Assembly (NCBI GenBank): GCA_903932865.1
Contig: CAIZHQ010000007.1
Span: 62,001-126,000 of the forward strand
Length of the DNA: 64,000 nucleotides
Source: an uncultured Burkholderiales bacterium
GTDB taxonomy: Bacteria > Pseudomonadota > Gammaproteobacteria > Burkholderiales > Burkholderiaceae_C
Direction of reading: 5' to 3'
This document shows, piece by piece, positions 32,344 to 41,150 of the stretch (position 1 is its first letter; each line of letters begins with the position of its first letter). Position numbers and translations under genes: made by a program. The notes under the pieces are model-generated. The model had not been told where the DNA came from and searched no databases. It saw only the letters and a program-made list of their open reading frames with translations.

Positions 32344-33921
32344 TTAGGATTTTTGTAGCCGTGGATTTTTCATCCACAGCACGGGTTGTTCCTTGACCGG
32401 CCGCGCGGGTGCGCCGTGTTGCAGCAAGGCCTGGTCCAGCGCCTGACCGGCTTCGTCTTGCAGGGCCGCATGGCGGATGCGGGCTACAGCATGGGCTTGC
32501 TCAGCCAAGGGCACAGCCGATGTCGGGCCGCAGACGTGGCGCAGGATGTGCAGCAGGTTGTCCTTGCCGCGTTCGTTGGTGCTGCCGTAGCCTTTGATGA
32601 GTTGCCCACAACGCGCCAACTCCAGACCCAGTTCAGGCGACAGACGCGTGGCGGCTTCGATGCCGCGCAGCCATTCTTCGATCAGGGCTTGCTCTGTGGC
32701 ATAGCGGCTGCCCAGCGGGCGCAGCACGCGCAGGCTGGCCAACAGGCGCAAGCTGACCATGCCCCACAGCGCATGGCGCGCCACCTTGAGCGGCATGGAC
32801 CAAGGTGCTTGGCCGCGCGCCACGCGGGCGCGGTCCCAGCGCAGCAGCGGGTTGGCCAGGCCTTGCGGCAACAGCGCAGCCAACTCGGGCACGCCGGGCT
32901 TGAAATGGTCGTACACCTTGAGCACGTCGCCTTCTTTGGCTTTGACTTCTTGCATCACGCGGGTCCAGCGGCTGGCGCGGCTTTTCAGGTCGGCCACGCG
33001 GATGATGTCGTCAAACGCCATCCAAAGGGCCAGCCAGCGGGTGGCCTCCAACGTGACGGGGCAGGTGTCGTCTGCTGAAGCGGACTCGGCTGCCATCAAA
33101 CGTTCGAGCTGCTGCACATACAGGCGGGCATAAGCGGGGCCTTGGTACTCGACCAATCGTTGGTGTGCCAAGCCCATCAGGGGGTGCAACTCAGCAGGAA
33201 ACTTGGCGGCCACATCGGCAGGCAGGGCAGCCGATGCAGAGGGTGCAGCCACGGCAGGTTTCATCACATGCTCGACATATTGCGCCTGTTCGCGCTGGCG
33301 CATGACCAGATCAAAAGCCAGCGCAAAGCCGCGCAGGCTGGCTTGTGCCGCTTTGCTCGGGCCTGCCAACACCGTTTCGTAGTGTTCGCGTGTAAAAGGC
33401 AGCAAGCCACTGCCGGCTATCGCCCCAAACATCACGGCGCTGACCAGGGTGCCGCTTTGCTGACACAGGCTGGCCATGTCCATCACATGGTGGCGCTGGC
33501 TGTGCGCGGCGACCACGTCGAGCAGCGGGCCTTCGGGGCGACGGCCGTCGCCCATGGTCATTTTTTCGGCGGTGGTCAGCGCCCGAGACGATGCGCTGAT
33601 GACCAAAGTGCGGTCGTTTGAAGCCAGCCCGTTGCCAATCTGGCGTGCAGTTTCCAACAACTCAGAAGACACCAGCGCATCGAGTCGACCCGGCAGCGGG
33701 TTCAGGCCCAGCACCGGCAAGCGACCTTGCAGTTGGCTGTGGGGCAGAGGGTAGACCTCGAGGTAATAGGTGGTGGCCCCGGTGCGTTGCGCCACGCCAG
33801 GAATGGAGGTGGCTTGCGCCGGGTGGCCGGCGTGGCGGGCCACGTCGACCAGCCAGTCGGCCAGCACGCCGCCGCCTTCGCCGCCCAGGGCGCACAACAA
33901 AATAGAAATGGGTTGGGTCAT
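32344..33921 (-). CDS. iorB: Indolepyruvate oxidoreductase beta subunit, long form
   Basis: A 525-residue protein. The first 200 residues are the pyruvate ferredoxin oxidoreductase gamma-like domain (ILLCALGGEGGGVLADWLVDVA, SIPGVAQRTGATTYYLEV). The C-terminal 300 residues correspond to the DUF6537-type extension found in long IorB proteins. Archaeal IorB is about 200 residues, so this is the fused proteobacterial form. With IorA it oxidatively decarboxylates aryl-pyruvates to aryl-acetyl-CoA during aromatic amino-acid breakdown. It lies 27 bases after iorA in the same operon. Confidence 0.9.
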   Translation of the reverse strand: MTQPISILLCALGGEGGGVLADWLVDVARHAGHPAQATSIPGVAQRTGATTYYLEVYPLPHSQLQGRLPVLGLNPLPGRLDALVSSELLETARQIGNGLASNDRTLVISASSRALTTAEKMTMGDGRRPEGPLLDVVAAHSQRHHVMDMASLCQQSGTLVSAVMFGAIAGSGLLPFTREHYETVLAGPSKAAQASLRGFALAFDLVMRQREQAQYVEHVMKPAVAAPSASAALPADVAAKFPAELHPLMGLAHQRLVEYQGPAYARLYVQQLERLMAAESASADDTCPVTLEATRWLALWMAFDDIIRVADLKSRASRWTRVMQEVKAKEGDVLKVYDHFKPGVPELAALLPQGLANPLLRWDRARVARGQAPWSMPLKVARHALWGMVSLRLLASLRVLRPLGSRYATEQALIEEWLRGIEAATRLSPELGLELARCGQLIKGYGSTNERGKDNLLHILRHVCGPTSAVPLAEQAHAVARIRHAALQDEAGQALDQALLQHGAPARPVKEQPVLWMKNPRLQKS

Positions 33922-33948
33922 GGTGTCTCTTTCAGGCGTTTCAGCGGG

Positions 33949-36105
33949 TCAAGCCGGTTGCAGCCAGCGGGTGGCCAGGCTTTGCCAGCGGGCCCACAGG
34001 CGCTCGTGCAGCTTGGGGTTTTGCACCACTTCGGCGCGGTAGAAGGATGGGCACAGTGTGGCCGCATGCGCGTTTTCGCCGCACAGGCCGCAGCCCACGC
34101 AGCCGTCGATCACGGTGGCCACAGGGTCCACTTTCAGAGGGTCGGGGTTGTCTTTGAGCGTCAAGGTCGGGCAACCCGAGAGGCGGATGCAGGCATGGTC
34201 GCCGTTGCACACGTCCTCATCCACCCCGTATTTCACGCGCTCGACGCGTTCACCCTTGGACAGCAGCGAGGCCAGCCAGGGCTTGATGCGGCGCTGGCGT
34301 TCCAGCTGGCATTCGCCTTCGGCCACGATCACTTTCAGGCCCTGAAACTCGGTGGTGAAGGCCTCGGTGAGCGTGGCCTGCATGTGGCTCACTTCATAGG
34401 TATGCACCGTGCGCAGCCACTGCACGCCCAGGCCTTTGAGTGTGGACTCGATGGTCTGGTTGGTGTGCACCATGCTCTGGCGTTTGTCGCCCGCCAGTTC
34501 CTTGGCGATGTCGGTGGGCGTGTTGATGATGTCCTGCGTGCCAGTGGCCGAGGTGTAGCCGTTTTTGAAGATGAGAAGCACCGCGTCGTCACCGTTGAAC
34601 AGTGCGCTTTGCACGCCGGTGAGCAAGCCGTTGTGCCAAAAACCGCCATCACCCATCACCGACAACACGCGCCGCTTCATGACCGGCGACACGCCCGCCC
34701 GGCTGGCCAAACTCATGCCGTAACCCAAGATGGAGTGGCCAAAAGAAAACGGCTCGAAGGTGGCCAGCGCATGGCAGCCGATGTCGCCCGCGATGTGCAC
34801 CGGGCCCACGTCTTGTTGCGCCAGTTTGAGCGCCGAAAACACCGGGCGCTCGGGGCAGCCGATGCACATGCCAGGCGGCCGCGCGGGCACCGGACTGCCC
34901 AGCAGGGTTTGCACTTGCTGGCGGCGTTCGCCGTTGGTGGCCAGCCATTGGCGCGTGGCCTCGGGCACCGCGTCGGCTTGGTGCCGGTCAAGGAATTTCA
35001 GCAGGCCTTGGGCCATCACTTCGGCGGTGTATTCGCCGCCCGAGGGCAGCATGTCTTTGCCGTGCAGCGGGGTTTGCAGATCGAGGCGGCGCAGCATCAG
35101 CGCAAGCTCTTGCTCGATGTATTCGGGCTGGCCTTCTTCGAGCAGCAGCACCGCCGATTTGTCCTTGCAAAAATTCACCAGCTCGTCGGGCACCAAGGGG
35201 TAGGTCACGTTCAACACCAGCACCGACAGGCTGGTCACCCCAAAGGCATCGGCCAGGTCGAACTGCTGCAGGGTGCGCATCAGCGTGTTGTAAAGACCGC
35301 CTTGCACGATCAGGCCCAGGTGTCGGTGGGTGCTGCCTTCAAAGTGCTCGTTCAAGCGCTGCTCGGCAATGTATTGGCGGGCAGCGGGCAGGCGGTGCTC
35401 GACTTTGCGCTTTTCTTGTGCAAAGGTCACAGGCGGGTGCGCCAGGCGCATGTAGTTGAAGCCTGCGGGTTCGTCGATCAGGTGTTTTTTGGACAGCTTG
35501 GGGGCCTGGTTGTCCTTGGCCACAAACTGCCCACGCACATGGCAGGCGCGGATGCGCAGCTCCATCATCACCGGCATGTTGGACGCTTCAGACAGCCTGA
35601 AACCGTGCTCCACCATGTTGACCATTTGGCCCAGCTCGGGCCGGGGGTCGAGCAGGCACATGCCCGACTTGAGCGCATAAGCGTGCGTTCGCTCTTGGAT
35701 CACGCTGGCGCCTTCGCCGTAGTCTTCGCCCACCACGATCAGCACACCCCCGGTCACACCGGGCGATGACAAATTGGACAGCGCATCGGCCGCCACGTTG
35801 GTGCCCACAATCGACTTCCAGGTGACTGCGCCGCGAATCGGGTAATGGATGGACGCACCCAGCATGGCCGCCGCCGAGGCTTCGTTCGAACACGCTTCCA
35901 CATGCACGCCCAGCTCGTCCATGTAGGGCTTGGCCTGCACCATGACATCGAGCAGGTGTGAAACCGGTGCGCCCTGGTAGCCGCCCACATAGCTCACGCC
36001 CGACTGCAGCAGCCCCTTGGTGATGGCCAGGATGCCCTCGCCGTGAAAGACCTCGCCCGCGCCCATGCGCAGGGCTTTGATTTCTTCGTGAAATGAAACT
36101 TCCAA
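33949..36105 (-). CDS. iorA: Indolepyruvate ferredoxin oxidoreductase alpha subunit
   Basis: A 718-residue thiamine-pyrophosphate enzyme. The N-terminal pyrimidine-binding domain has GVSYVGGYQGAPVSHLLD. The TPP-binding region has GDIGCHALATFEPF and VMGDGGFWHNGLLTG. The C-terminal ferredoxin-like part has DEDVCNGDHACIRLSGC and DGCVGCGLCGENAHAATLC for iron-sulfur clusters. The start appears to be TTG 36105, with AAGGAG six bases upstream; an internal ATG is 13 codons later. It leads the iorAB operon and is divergent from an orphan Bug gene across a region containing a palindrome. Confidence 0.92.
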   Translation of the reverse strand: MEVSFHEEIKALRMGAGEVFHGEGILAITKGLLQSGVSYVGGYQGAPVSHLLDVMVQAKPYMDELGVHVEACSNEASAAAMLGASIHYPIRGAVTWKSIVGTNVAADALSNLSSPGVTGGVLIVVGEDYGEGASVIQERTHAYALKSGMCLLDPRPELGQMVNMVEHGFRLSEASNMPVMMELRIRACHVRGQFVAKDNQAPKLSKKHLIDEPAGFNYMRLAHPPVTFAQEKRKVEHRLPAARQYIAEQRLNEHFEGSTHRHLGLIVQGGLYNTLMRTLQQFDLADAFGVTSLSVLVLNVTYPLVPDELVNFCKDKSAVLLLEEGQPEYIEQELALMLRRLDLQTPLHGKDMLPSGGEYTAEVMAQGLLKFLDRHQADAVPEATRQWLATNGERRQQVQTLLGSPVPARPPGMCIGCPERPVFSALKLAQQDVGPVHIAGDIGCHALATFEPFSFGHSILGYGMSLASRAGVSPVMKRRVLSVMGDGGFWHNGLLTGVQSALFNGDDAVLLIFKNGYTSATGTQDIINTPTDIAKELAGDKRQSMVHTNQTIESTLKGLGVQWLRTVHTYEVSHMQATLTEAFTTEFQGLKVIVAEGECQLERQRRIKPWLASLLSKGERVERVKYGVDEDVCNGDHACIRLSGCPTLTLKDNPDPLKVDPVATVIDGCVGCGLCGENAHAATLCPSFYRAEVVQNPKLHERLWARWQSLATRWLQPA

Positions 36106-36168
36106 AGCACGCTCCTTGTGTTGTTGTGCCCAGGTCAGGGACAGTGCCAGGCCATCTTACTTATAAGT

Positions 36169-36188
36169 TTATTCAATGTGCTGAATAA
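36169..36188. promoter_or_regulatory. Palindrome in the iorA-Bug divergent region
   Basis: The arms TTATTCA and TGAATAA are separated by six bases (ATGTGC). The site lies 64 bases before the iorA start and 107 bases before the Bug start. It is a candidate operator for one or both genes; no regulator gene is adjacent. Confidence 0.5.
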
Positions 36189-36294
36189 CGTTCATGCTTC
36201 AAATATATGAGTTGTGGCCAGTCATCTTGGTTACAGCAGACCCCGCTGCCAGACGCCACCATGCGCCATCCCCCCAACCAACAGGAGTCGAGAG

Positions 36295-37278
36295 ATGAGC
36301 AACAGACGACAGTGGATTCAATGGGCCGGCCTGAGCGCCGCTTCGCTGGGTTGGATGGACCGCGCATGGGCCGGACCATTTCCTGAAAAACCGATCAAAA
36401 TGATCGTGCCCTATCCAGCGGGTGGTGGTGCCGACCAATGGGCCAGAATTGTGGCCGGCAAGGCTGAGAAATTGTTGGGGCAGCCGATCGTGATGGATTA
36501 CAAGCCCGGTGCCAGCACCACCATTGGCGCAGATGCTGCCGCGAAAGCGCCCGCCGATGGGTACACCGTCCATTTGATTGACAGCACCGCTTTTGCCTAC
36601 GTGCCCAACATGCGCAAAGTGTCTTATGACCCGCTCAAGGCCTTCACGCCTTTGGTCCATTTGGGCGATTTGCCATTTGTGTTGGTGGCCCACCCTTCTG
36701 TGCCTGTTCGCAATCTGCAAGAGCTGATTGCCTTTGCCAAAGCCAACCCCAACAAACTCAATTGCGCCAGCGCAGGGGTGGGTTCACCGCATCACTTGAT
36801 TGCCGAAATCTTCAAGCAACGCGCGGGCATCTCCATGAACCATGTGCCCTACAAGGGGGCTGCTCAGTACATCGCCGATTTGTTGGGCGGTCAGGTGGAC
36901 TTGGCCGTTTCAACCCTGGGGCCGGCCATGCCGCACATCCAAACAGGTCGCTTCCGTGCTTTGGCCGTGTCGACTGGCAAGCGTTCGTCAGCCATGCCCG
37001 ATGTCCCCACCATCGCCGAGCAAGGTTTTGAAGGGTTTGATGAAAAACCTTGGAACTGCTTTGTGACCAACGCTGGTGTGCCCGCTGAAGCCCTGGACCG
37101 CTTGCGCTCAGCCTTTCGCGCCACGCTGGATGACCCCGAGGTGATTCAGGCTTTGCGCAAGACAGGCGTTGAAGAAGTGGGACGCATGCCCCTGGCCCAG
37201 ATCAGCGAGCAAATGCGTCTGGACCATGTAAAGTGGGGCGATGTGATCCGCCGCGCCAAAATCACCATGGACAGTTGA
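36295..37278 (+). CDS. Orphan Bug-family periplasmic binding protein
   Basis: A 327-residue TctC-like protein with a Tat-like leader (SNRRQWIQWAGLSAASLGW) ending near RAWA. The mature part has KPIKMIVPYPAGGGADQWAR, KPGASTTIGADAAAK, ADGYTVHLID, VPYKGAAQYIADLLGGQVDLA and a late NAGVPAEALDRL. ATG 36295 follows CAGGAG. It is convergent with a CaiB CoA-transferase/enoyl-CoA hydratase pair and divergent from iorA, with no permease nearby. The ligand is unknown. Confidence 0.9.
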   Translation: MSNRRQWIQWAGLSAASLGWMDRAWAGPFPEKPIKMIVPYPAGGGADQWARIVAGKAEKLLGQPIVMDYKPGASTTIGADAAAKAPADGYTVHLIDSTAFAYVPNMRKVSYDPLKAFTPLVHLGDLPFVLVAHPSVPVRNLQELIAFAKANPNKLNCASAGVGSPHHLIAEIFKQRAGISMNHVPYKGAAQYIADLLGGQVDLAVSTLGPAMPHIQTGRFRALAVSTGKRSSAMPDVPTIAEQGFEGFDEKPWNCFVTNAGVPAEALDRLRSAFRATLDDPEVIQALRKTGVEEVGRMPLAQISEQMRLDHVKWGDVIRRAKITMDS

Positions 37279-37313
37279 ACCAGCGGGTTAGGCCTTCGGC
37301 ACGCGCGCTGACT

Positions 37314-38537
37314 TCAGGCTTGAGGTCGCGCCTTGTCGCGGTGCTGATCAAACACCGCGCCTTGCTGGAACAAAGCCTCGGTGTCTTGGGCTGAATAGCC
37401 AAGTTGGGCCAGCACCGAAGCCGTGTGTTGGCCCAGCCAAGGCGCTGGCGTGCGAATGCTGCCCAGTGCACCGCTGGATTTGATGGGCAAGCCCAAGGTC
37501 TTCATGGGGCCAATGATGGGGTGATCGATGTCGTGCACCATTTTCCGTGCCAAGACATGGGGGTCTTTCAGGGTTTGCTCATACCCAAAAACCGGACCGC
37601 CAGGGATGCCCACCGCATCCAGCAGCGCCACCCAGTGGGCCGTCGTTTGTTGCGTGGTGACCGATTCAATGTCGCGTTCTAGCGCATCCACATGCTTGAC
37701 CCGCAGGGCCTGTGTCCGGTAGTCCGGGCGTTCAAGCCAGTCGGGTTGTGCGATGACTTTTTCGCAAAAAGCCACCCACATTTTGTGCGTGCCTGCCCCC
37801 ACGGTCACATACCCGTCTTGTGTGCGGTAGGCTTGGTAGGGTGCAGAGCGTCTGTGCCGCGTTCCTGTGGCGGTGGGGATTTCACCAGAGCCAAAAAATG
37901 CCCCGAATTCCCATGGGGTCCAGGCCAGCCCCGCTTCCAGCAAAGAAGTCTCCAGGTACTGGCCTTCGCCAAAGCGCAATTTGCCAATCAGGGCACCCAA
38001 AATGCCCGACAGGGCCGTGACGCCGCTGGCAATGTCGTTCATGGCAATGCCCACTTTCGCTGGGCGCCCGCCGGGCTCGCCGGTCATCATCATGATCCCG
38101 GACATGCCTTGGGCAATGATGTCGTAACCCCCTTTTTGGCCATAGGGCCCGGTCTGACCAAAGCCCGACATGGACGCGTAAATCACACCAGGGTTGTGCG
38201 CGCGTATGCTCTCGTAGTCCAACCCCATGCGCTTGATCACACCGGGGCGGAAATTTTCCATCACGATGTCGGCTTTTGCCGCCAACTGGTGGGCGATCTT
38301 GAGACCGGCTGGGTCTTTCAGGTTCAAGGCAATGCTTTTTTTGTTGCGGTTGAGCACTGCAAAACAATAGGACTCGCCATTGACTTGTGGCTCAAATTGG
38401 CGTGAGGTGTCGCCTTTGTCGGCGTTTTCGAGTTTGATGACATCGGCCCCCATGTCCGCCAGGACCATGCTGCAGTAAGGGCCAGCCAGAACGTTGGTCA
38501 AATCCAGGACACGCAGGTCAGACAAGGGCAGTTTCAT
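37314..38537 (-). CDS. CaiB/BaiF-family CoA-transferase
   Basis: A 407-residue class III CoA-transferase. It opens with LPLSDLRVLDLTNVLAGPYC and continues with LADMGADVIKLENADKGD; the catalytic Asp of this family normally follows, here in FGQTGPYGQKGGYDIIAQGMSG. GTRHRRSAPYQAYRTQDGYV and VGIPGGPVFGYEQTLKDP complete the fold. It moves CoA between carboxylic acids; the substrate is not predictable. It is 32 bases after an enoyl-CoA hydratase in the same direction, indicating beta-oxidation-like breakdown of an imported acid. ATG 38537 gives the family N-terminus but has no clear ribosome-binding site. Confidence 0.92.
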   Translation of the reverse strand: MKLPLSDLRVLDLTNVLAGPYCSMVLADMGADVIKLENADKGDTSRQFEPQVNGESYCFAVLNRNKKSIALNLKDPAGLKIAHQLAAKADIVMENFRPGVIKRMGLDYESIRAHNPGVIYASMSGFGQTGPYGQKGGYDIIAQGMSGIMMMTGEPGGRPAKVGIAMNDIASGVTALSGILGALIGKLRFGEGQYLETSLLEAGLAWTPWEFGAFFGSGEIPTATGTRHRRSAPYQAYRTQDGYVTVGAGTHKMWVAFCEKVIAQPDWLERPDYRTQALRVKHVDALERDIESVTTQQTTAHWVALLDAVGIPGGPVFGYEQTLKDPHVLARKMVHDIDHPIIGPMKTLGLPIKSSGALGSIRTPAPWLGQHTASVLAQLGYSAQDTEALFQQGAVFDQHRDKARPQA

Positions 38538-38568
38538 AGGAGGACTTTCGTGAATCAGCGAGAAAGTT

Positions 38569-39366
38569 TCAGCGGCCAGTGAACACCGGTTTGCGTTTTT
38601 CCATGAAGGCGGTACGGCCTTCGGTAAAGTCGGCGCTGTTGAAGCACTGCGCCACCAATTCGTCGCACAGGGCGAGATTGCGCAAAGCTTCGTCTTTGAC
38701 GATTTCGCCCACAATGGTTTTGATGGACGCCACGGTCATGGGCGCATTGGCCGCAATGGTGTCGGCATAGTGCGTCACGTAAGTCAGTAACTCTTCTTTG
38801 GGCACCATGCGGTTGATCAAGCCCATGGATTGCGCCTCCATGGCACTGAATTGACGAGCGGTGAAAAAGATTTCCTGCGCAAATGAAGGGCCCACCACGT
38901 CCACCAGTTTGCGCACGCCATCAAATTCATAGCCCAGCCCCAGTTTGGCTGCAGGCACAGCAAAACGCGCGTTGTCGGCCGCAATGCGGATGTCACAGTT
39001 CAAAGCCACGGCCACGCCGCCGCCGATGCAATAGCCCTGAATCATGGCCAAGGTGGGTTTGTTGAGTTTTTTAAGGGCCTGCATGCCTCGATCGGCCACT
39101 TCGTCGTAATGACGGGTGGCCTGCGCCGAGTCACGCTGCTCGGCAAATTCCGAAATGTCAGCGCCCGAGACAAAGGCCTTGTCGCCCGCCCCCTGCACCA
39201 CCACCACGCGAATGTCGTCATCGCGCGCAAAGTCGTTCGCAATGTCTGCCAGTCCTTGCCACATTTCAAGTGACACGGCGTTGTGCCGGGCTGGGTTGTT
39301 GAAAGTGATCCACCCGACATGTTTGTCTTTGCGGGCGACCATCTTGTCTGTTTTCAAAAGGATCAT
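38569..39366 (-). CDS. Enoyl-CoA hydratase/isomerase family protein
   Basis: A 265-residue crotonase-fold protein. The oxyanion-hole segments are GDKAFVSGADISEF and MIQGYCIGGGVAVALNCDIRIAADNARFAVPAAKLGLGYEFDG. The usual catalytic Glu positions are not both evident, so it could be a hydratase, an isomerase or a ring-cleaving relative. ATG 39366 is preceded by GGAG; in-frame sequence upstream of it has no crotonase character. It leads an operon with the CaiB CoA-transferase and is divergent from a LysR gene that is its likely regulator. Confidence 0.9.
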   Translation of the reverse strand: MILLKTDKMVARKDKHVGWITFNNPARHNAVSLEMWQGLADIANDFARDDDIRVVVVQGAGDKAFVSGADISEFAEQRDSAQATRHYDEVADRGMQALKKLNKPTLAMIQGYCIGGGVAVALNCDIRIAADNARFAVPAAKLGLGYEFDGVRKLVDVVGPSFAQEIFFTARQFSAMEAQSMGLINRMVPKEELLTYVTHYADTIAANAPMTVASIKTIVGEIVKDEALRNLALCDELVAQCFNSADFTEGRTAFMEKRKPVFTGR

Positions 39367-39534
39367 GAGGCGACTCCAAAGGTATTTTCTCCAGTATGTG
39401 CCGCAACGGTTTGCGCAAAGGTTACCCGTGTGACAGACGCCCAAGAGGGGTTGGGCCACCGACCAAGCCAAAGCGCCACCTCCACACGGATGATCTAACG
39501 GTGCAAAATATCAACCATGATCGGTATGCATTAA

Positions 39535-40473
39535 ATGAATATCAAAGACTTGGACCTGAACCTTTTGCGTTTGTTTGACGCGGTGTGGCGCAGCCGCAGC
39601 GTGAGCCTTGCCGCTCAGCAACTGGGCATGTCGCAACCTGCGGCCAGCCAAGGGCTGGCGCGTTTGCGGGCCATGTTGGGTGATGCCCTGTTTGAGCGCA
39701 GCGGCTCGGGCGTGCGGCCCACGCCGCGCGCCGACCGGCTGGCGCAGGGGGTGCAAATGGCCTTGGCCACGATCGAAGAGGCGCTGAATGCGTCGCAGGT
39801 GTTTGACCCGCAGCGTTCGGCGCGTGTGCTGCGCGTTCACCTGAGTGACATTGGTGAAGCGCGTTTTTTACCTGAGCTGGTGCTGACCTTGCAGCGCCTG
39901 GCGCCGGGCATTCGGCTCGAAGCCAGGCCTGTGCCGCACGACCAAATTGGGGCAGCCTTGGACAACGGCCAGTTGGACTTGGCGATCGGGTTCTTGCCCG
40001 AGGTGGTCGACACCTTGCAGCAGCCCTTGCTGAGCGACCGCTATGTGGTGCTGATGCGCCAGGGCCACCCGGTGGCCAAACGATGGGGCCAGTTGCAGAA
40101 AAAGGCTGGGGTGTCTCCCGATGCAACGCATGCCTTGTTGGCAGAGTTGGAATTTGCGGCTGTTCGCACCCACGCCGACACCCTGCGTATTTTGGAGCTG
40201 ATGCATTGGCAACACCGCTTGCGCCTGACGGTGAGCCATTTCCTGTCACTGCCTGGCATCGTGCGCAGCAGCGATTTGGCGGTGCTCATGCCGCGCAATT
40301 TTGCGCAAGGCTTTGCACAGGCGGGCGAGTTGGCCATCATCGAGCCCGATTTGCCCTTGCGCGATTTCACCGTGTCCATGCACTGGAGTCAGCGCTTTGA
40401 CAAAGACCCCTGTCAGCGGTGGTTGCGCGAGAACGTCTCGCAGTTGTTCAGTTCAAGCCAGGACAAAGCATGA
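39535..40473 (+). CDS. LysR-family regulator divergent from the CoA-transferase operon
   Basis: A 312-residue LysR-type regulator starting MNIKDLDLNLLRLFDAVWRS. SLAAQQLGMSQPAASQGLARL is the recognition helix and ERSGSGVRPTPRAD the wing, the NahR/NodD-like arrangement. The effector domain covers residues 90-312. It is divergent from the enoyl-CoA hydratase-CaiB operon across 168 bases and probably controls it. Its TGA overlaps the ATG of a thioredoxin-like gene in the ATGA manner. Confidence 0.9.
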   Translation: MNIKDLDLNLLRLFDAVWRSRSVSLAAQQLGMSQPAASQGLARLRAMLGDALFERSGSGVRPTPRADRLAQGVQMALATIEEALNASQVFDPQRSARVLRVHLSDIGEARFLPELVLTLQRLAPGIRLEARPVPHDQIGAALDNGQLDLAIGFLPEVVDTLQQPLLSDRYVVLMRQGHPVAKRWGQLQKKAGVSPDATHALLAELEFAAVRTHADTLRILELMHWQHRLRLTVSHFLSLPGIVRSSDLAVLMPRNFAQGFAQAGELAIIEPDLPLRDFTVSMHWSQRFDKDPCQRWLRENVSQLFSSSQDKA

Positions 40474-40796
40474 GCACTTTCAAACCTTACCTAAGCGAAA
40501 CCGAATCGCCCAGCCGCACCGAAATGCAAGCCCTGCGCGGCCTGACTTTGCTGGAATTTGGCACCGACTGGTGCGGCCATTGCCGCGCGGCACAGCCCTT
40601 GATCGCTCAGGCTTTGGCCACGTCCACAAATTGGCAGCACTTGAAAATCGAAGATGGCCCGGGCCATGCACTGGGCCGAAGCTACCGCGTCAAGCTTTGG
40701 CCCACACTGGTGCTGCTGCGCGATGGGCAAGAAGTGGGGCGTCTGGTGCGGCCTGCAGATGCGCCCGGGATTGAAATGGCCATGTCAAAGGCGTGA
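40470..40796 (+). CDS. Thioredoxin-family protein
   Basis: A 108-residue thioredoxin fold with active site WCGHC (C35, C38), not the WCGPC of classical thioredoxin, and cis-Pro78 in KLWPTLVLL. No signal peptide is seen, so it is cytoplasmic. The His in the active site raises the redox potential in known relatives and favours disulfide exchange over reduction. It begins with a four-base overlap (ATGA) with the LysR gene and is presumably cotranscribed with it. Confidence 0.88.
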   Translation: MSTFKPYLSETESPSRTEMQALRGLTLLEFGTDWCGHCRAAQPLIAQALATSTNWQHLKIEDGPGHALGRSYRVKLWPTLVLLRDGQEVGRLVRPADAPGIEMAMSKA

Positions 40797-40919
40797 TGGG
40801 GTGGGCAGCAGCCTGCTGAGGGATGCGAACTGTTGCACGGATTCCGAGGTGCGATTGCGCCATGCATTTGCGTGTTTCAAAAGCCCGTCGCAGTTTGATT
40901 CAACAGAAGCTGTTCGCCT

Positions 40920-41150
40920 TCAACCCAACAACGCCCCTGCATCCTCGTACCAGAAGAGCAGTGCGGCGTCGTAGCTTTCCCACACACAGCCATTGCAACC
41001 GCGCCCGCAGCACGAGGTGGGCTCGGGTGGCGGCTCCCTGAAGTCGTGGCCTGCGGCTTGCAGGCGCTCTTGAAATTGCGCAATGCCCCGGCGCACGGAC
41101 GCGCGCTGGGCCTCGTTCGGATCGATGATGGGGTGCTCGTTGTCGCTCAT
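40920..41150 (-). CDS. Small Cys-rich oxidoreductase-like-domain protein
   Basis: A 76-residue protein with the oxidoreductase-like N-terminal domain signature PPEPTSCCGRGCNGCVWESY. Four clustered Cys (CC-x3-C-x2-C) suggest metal binding. Aromatic-rich C-terminal residues (ALLFWYEDAGALLG) follow. The ATG overlaps the guaD stop by four bases, so it is probably translated with guanine deaminase. Its biochemical role is unknown; in eukaryotes this domain occurs in mitochondrial and ribosome-associated proteins. Confidence 0.82.
   Translation of the reverse strand: MSDNEHPIIDPNEAQRASVRRGIAQFQERLQAAGHDFREPPPEPTSCCGRGCNGCVWESYDAALLFWYEDAGALLG

Noticed and set aside
33727..35769. A 680-codon open frame antisense to iorA and the start of iorB
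   Set aside because: Composition is typical of a shadow frame and the other strand encodes clear IorA/IorB domains.
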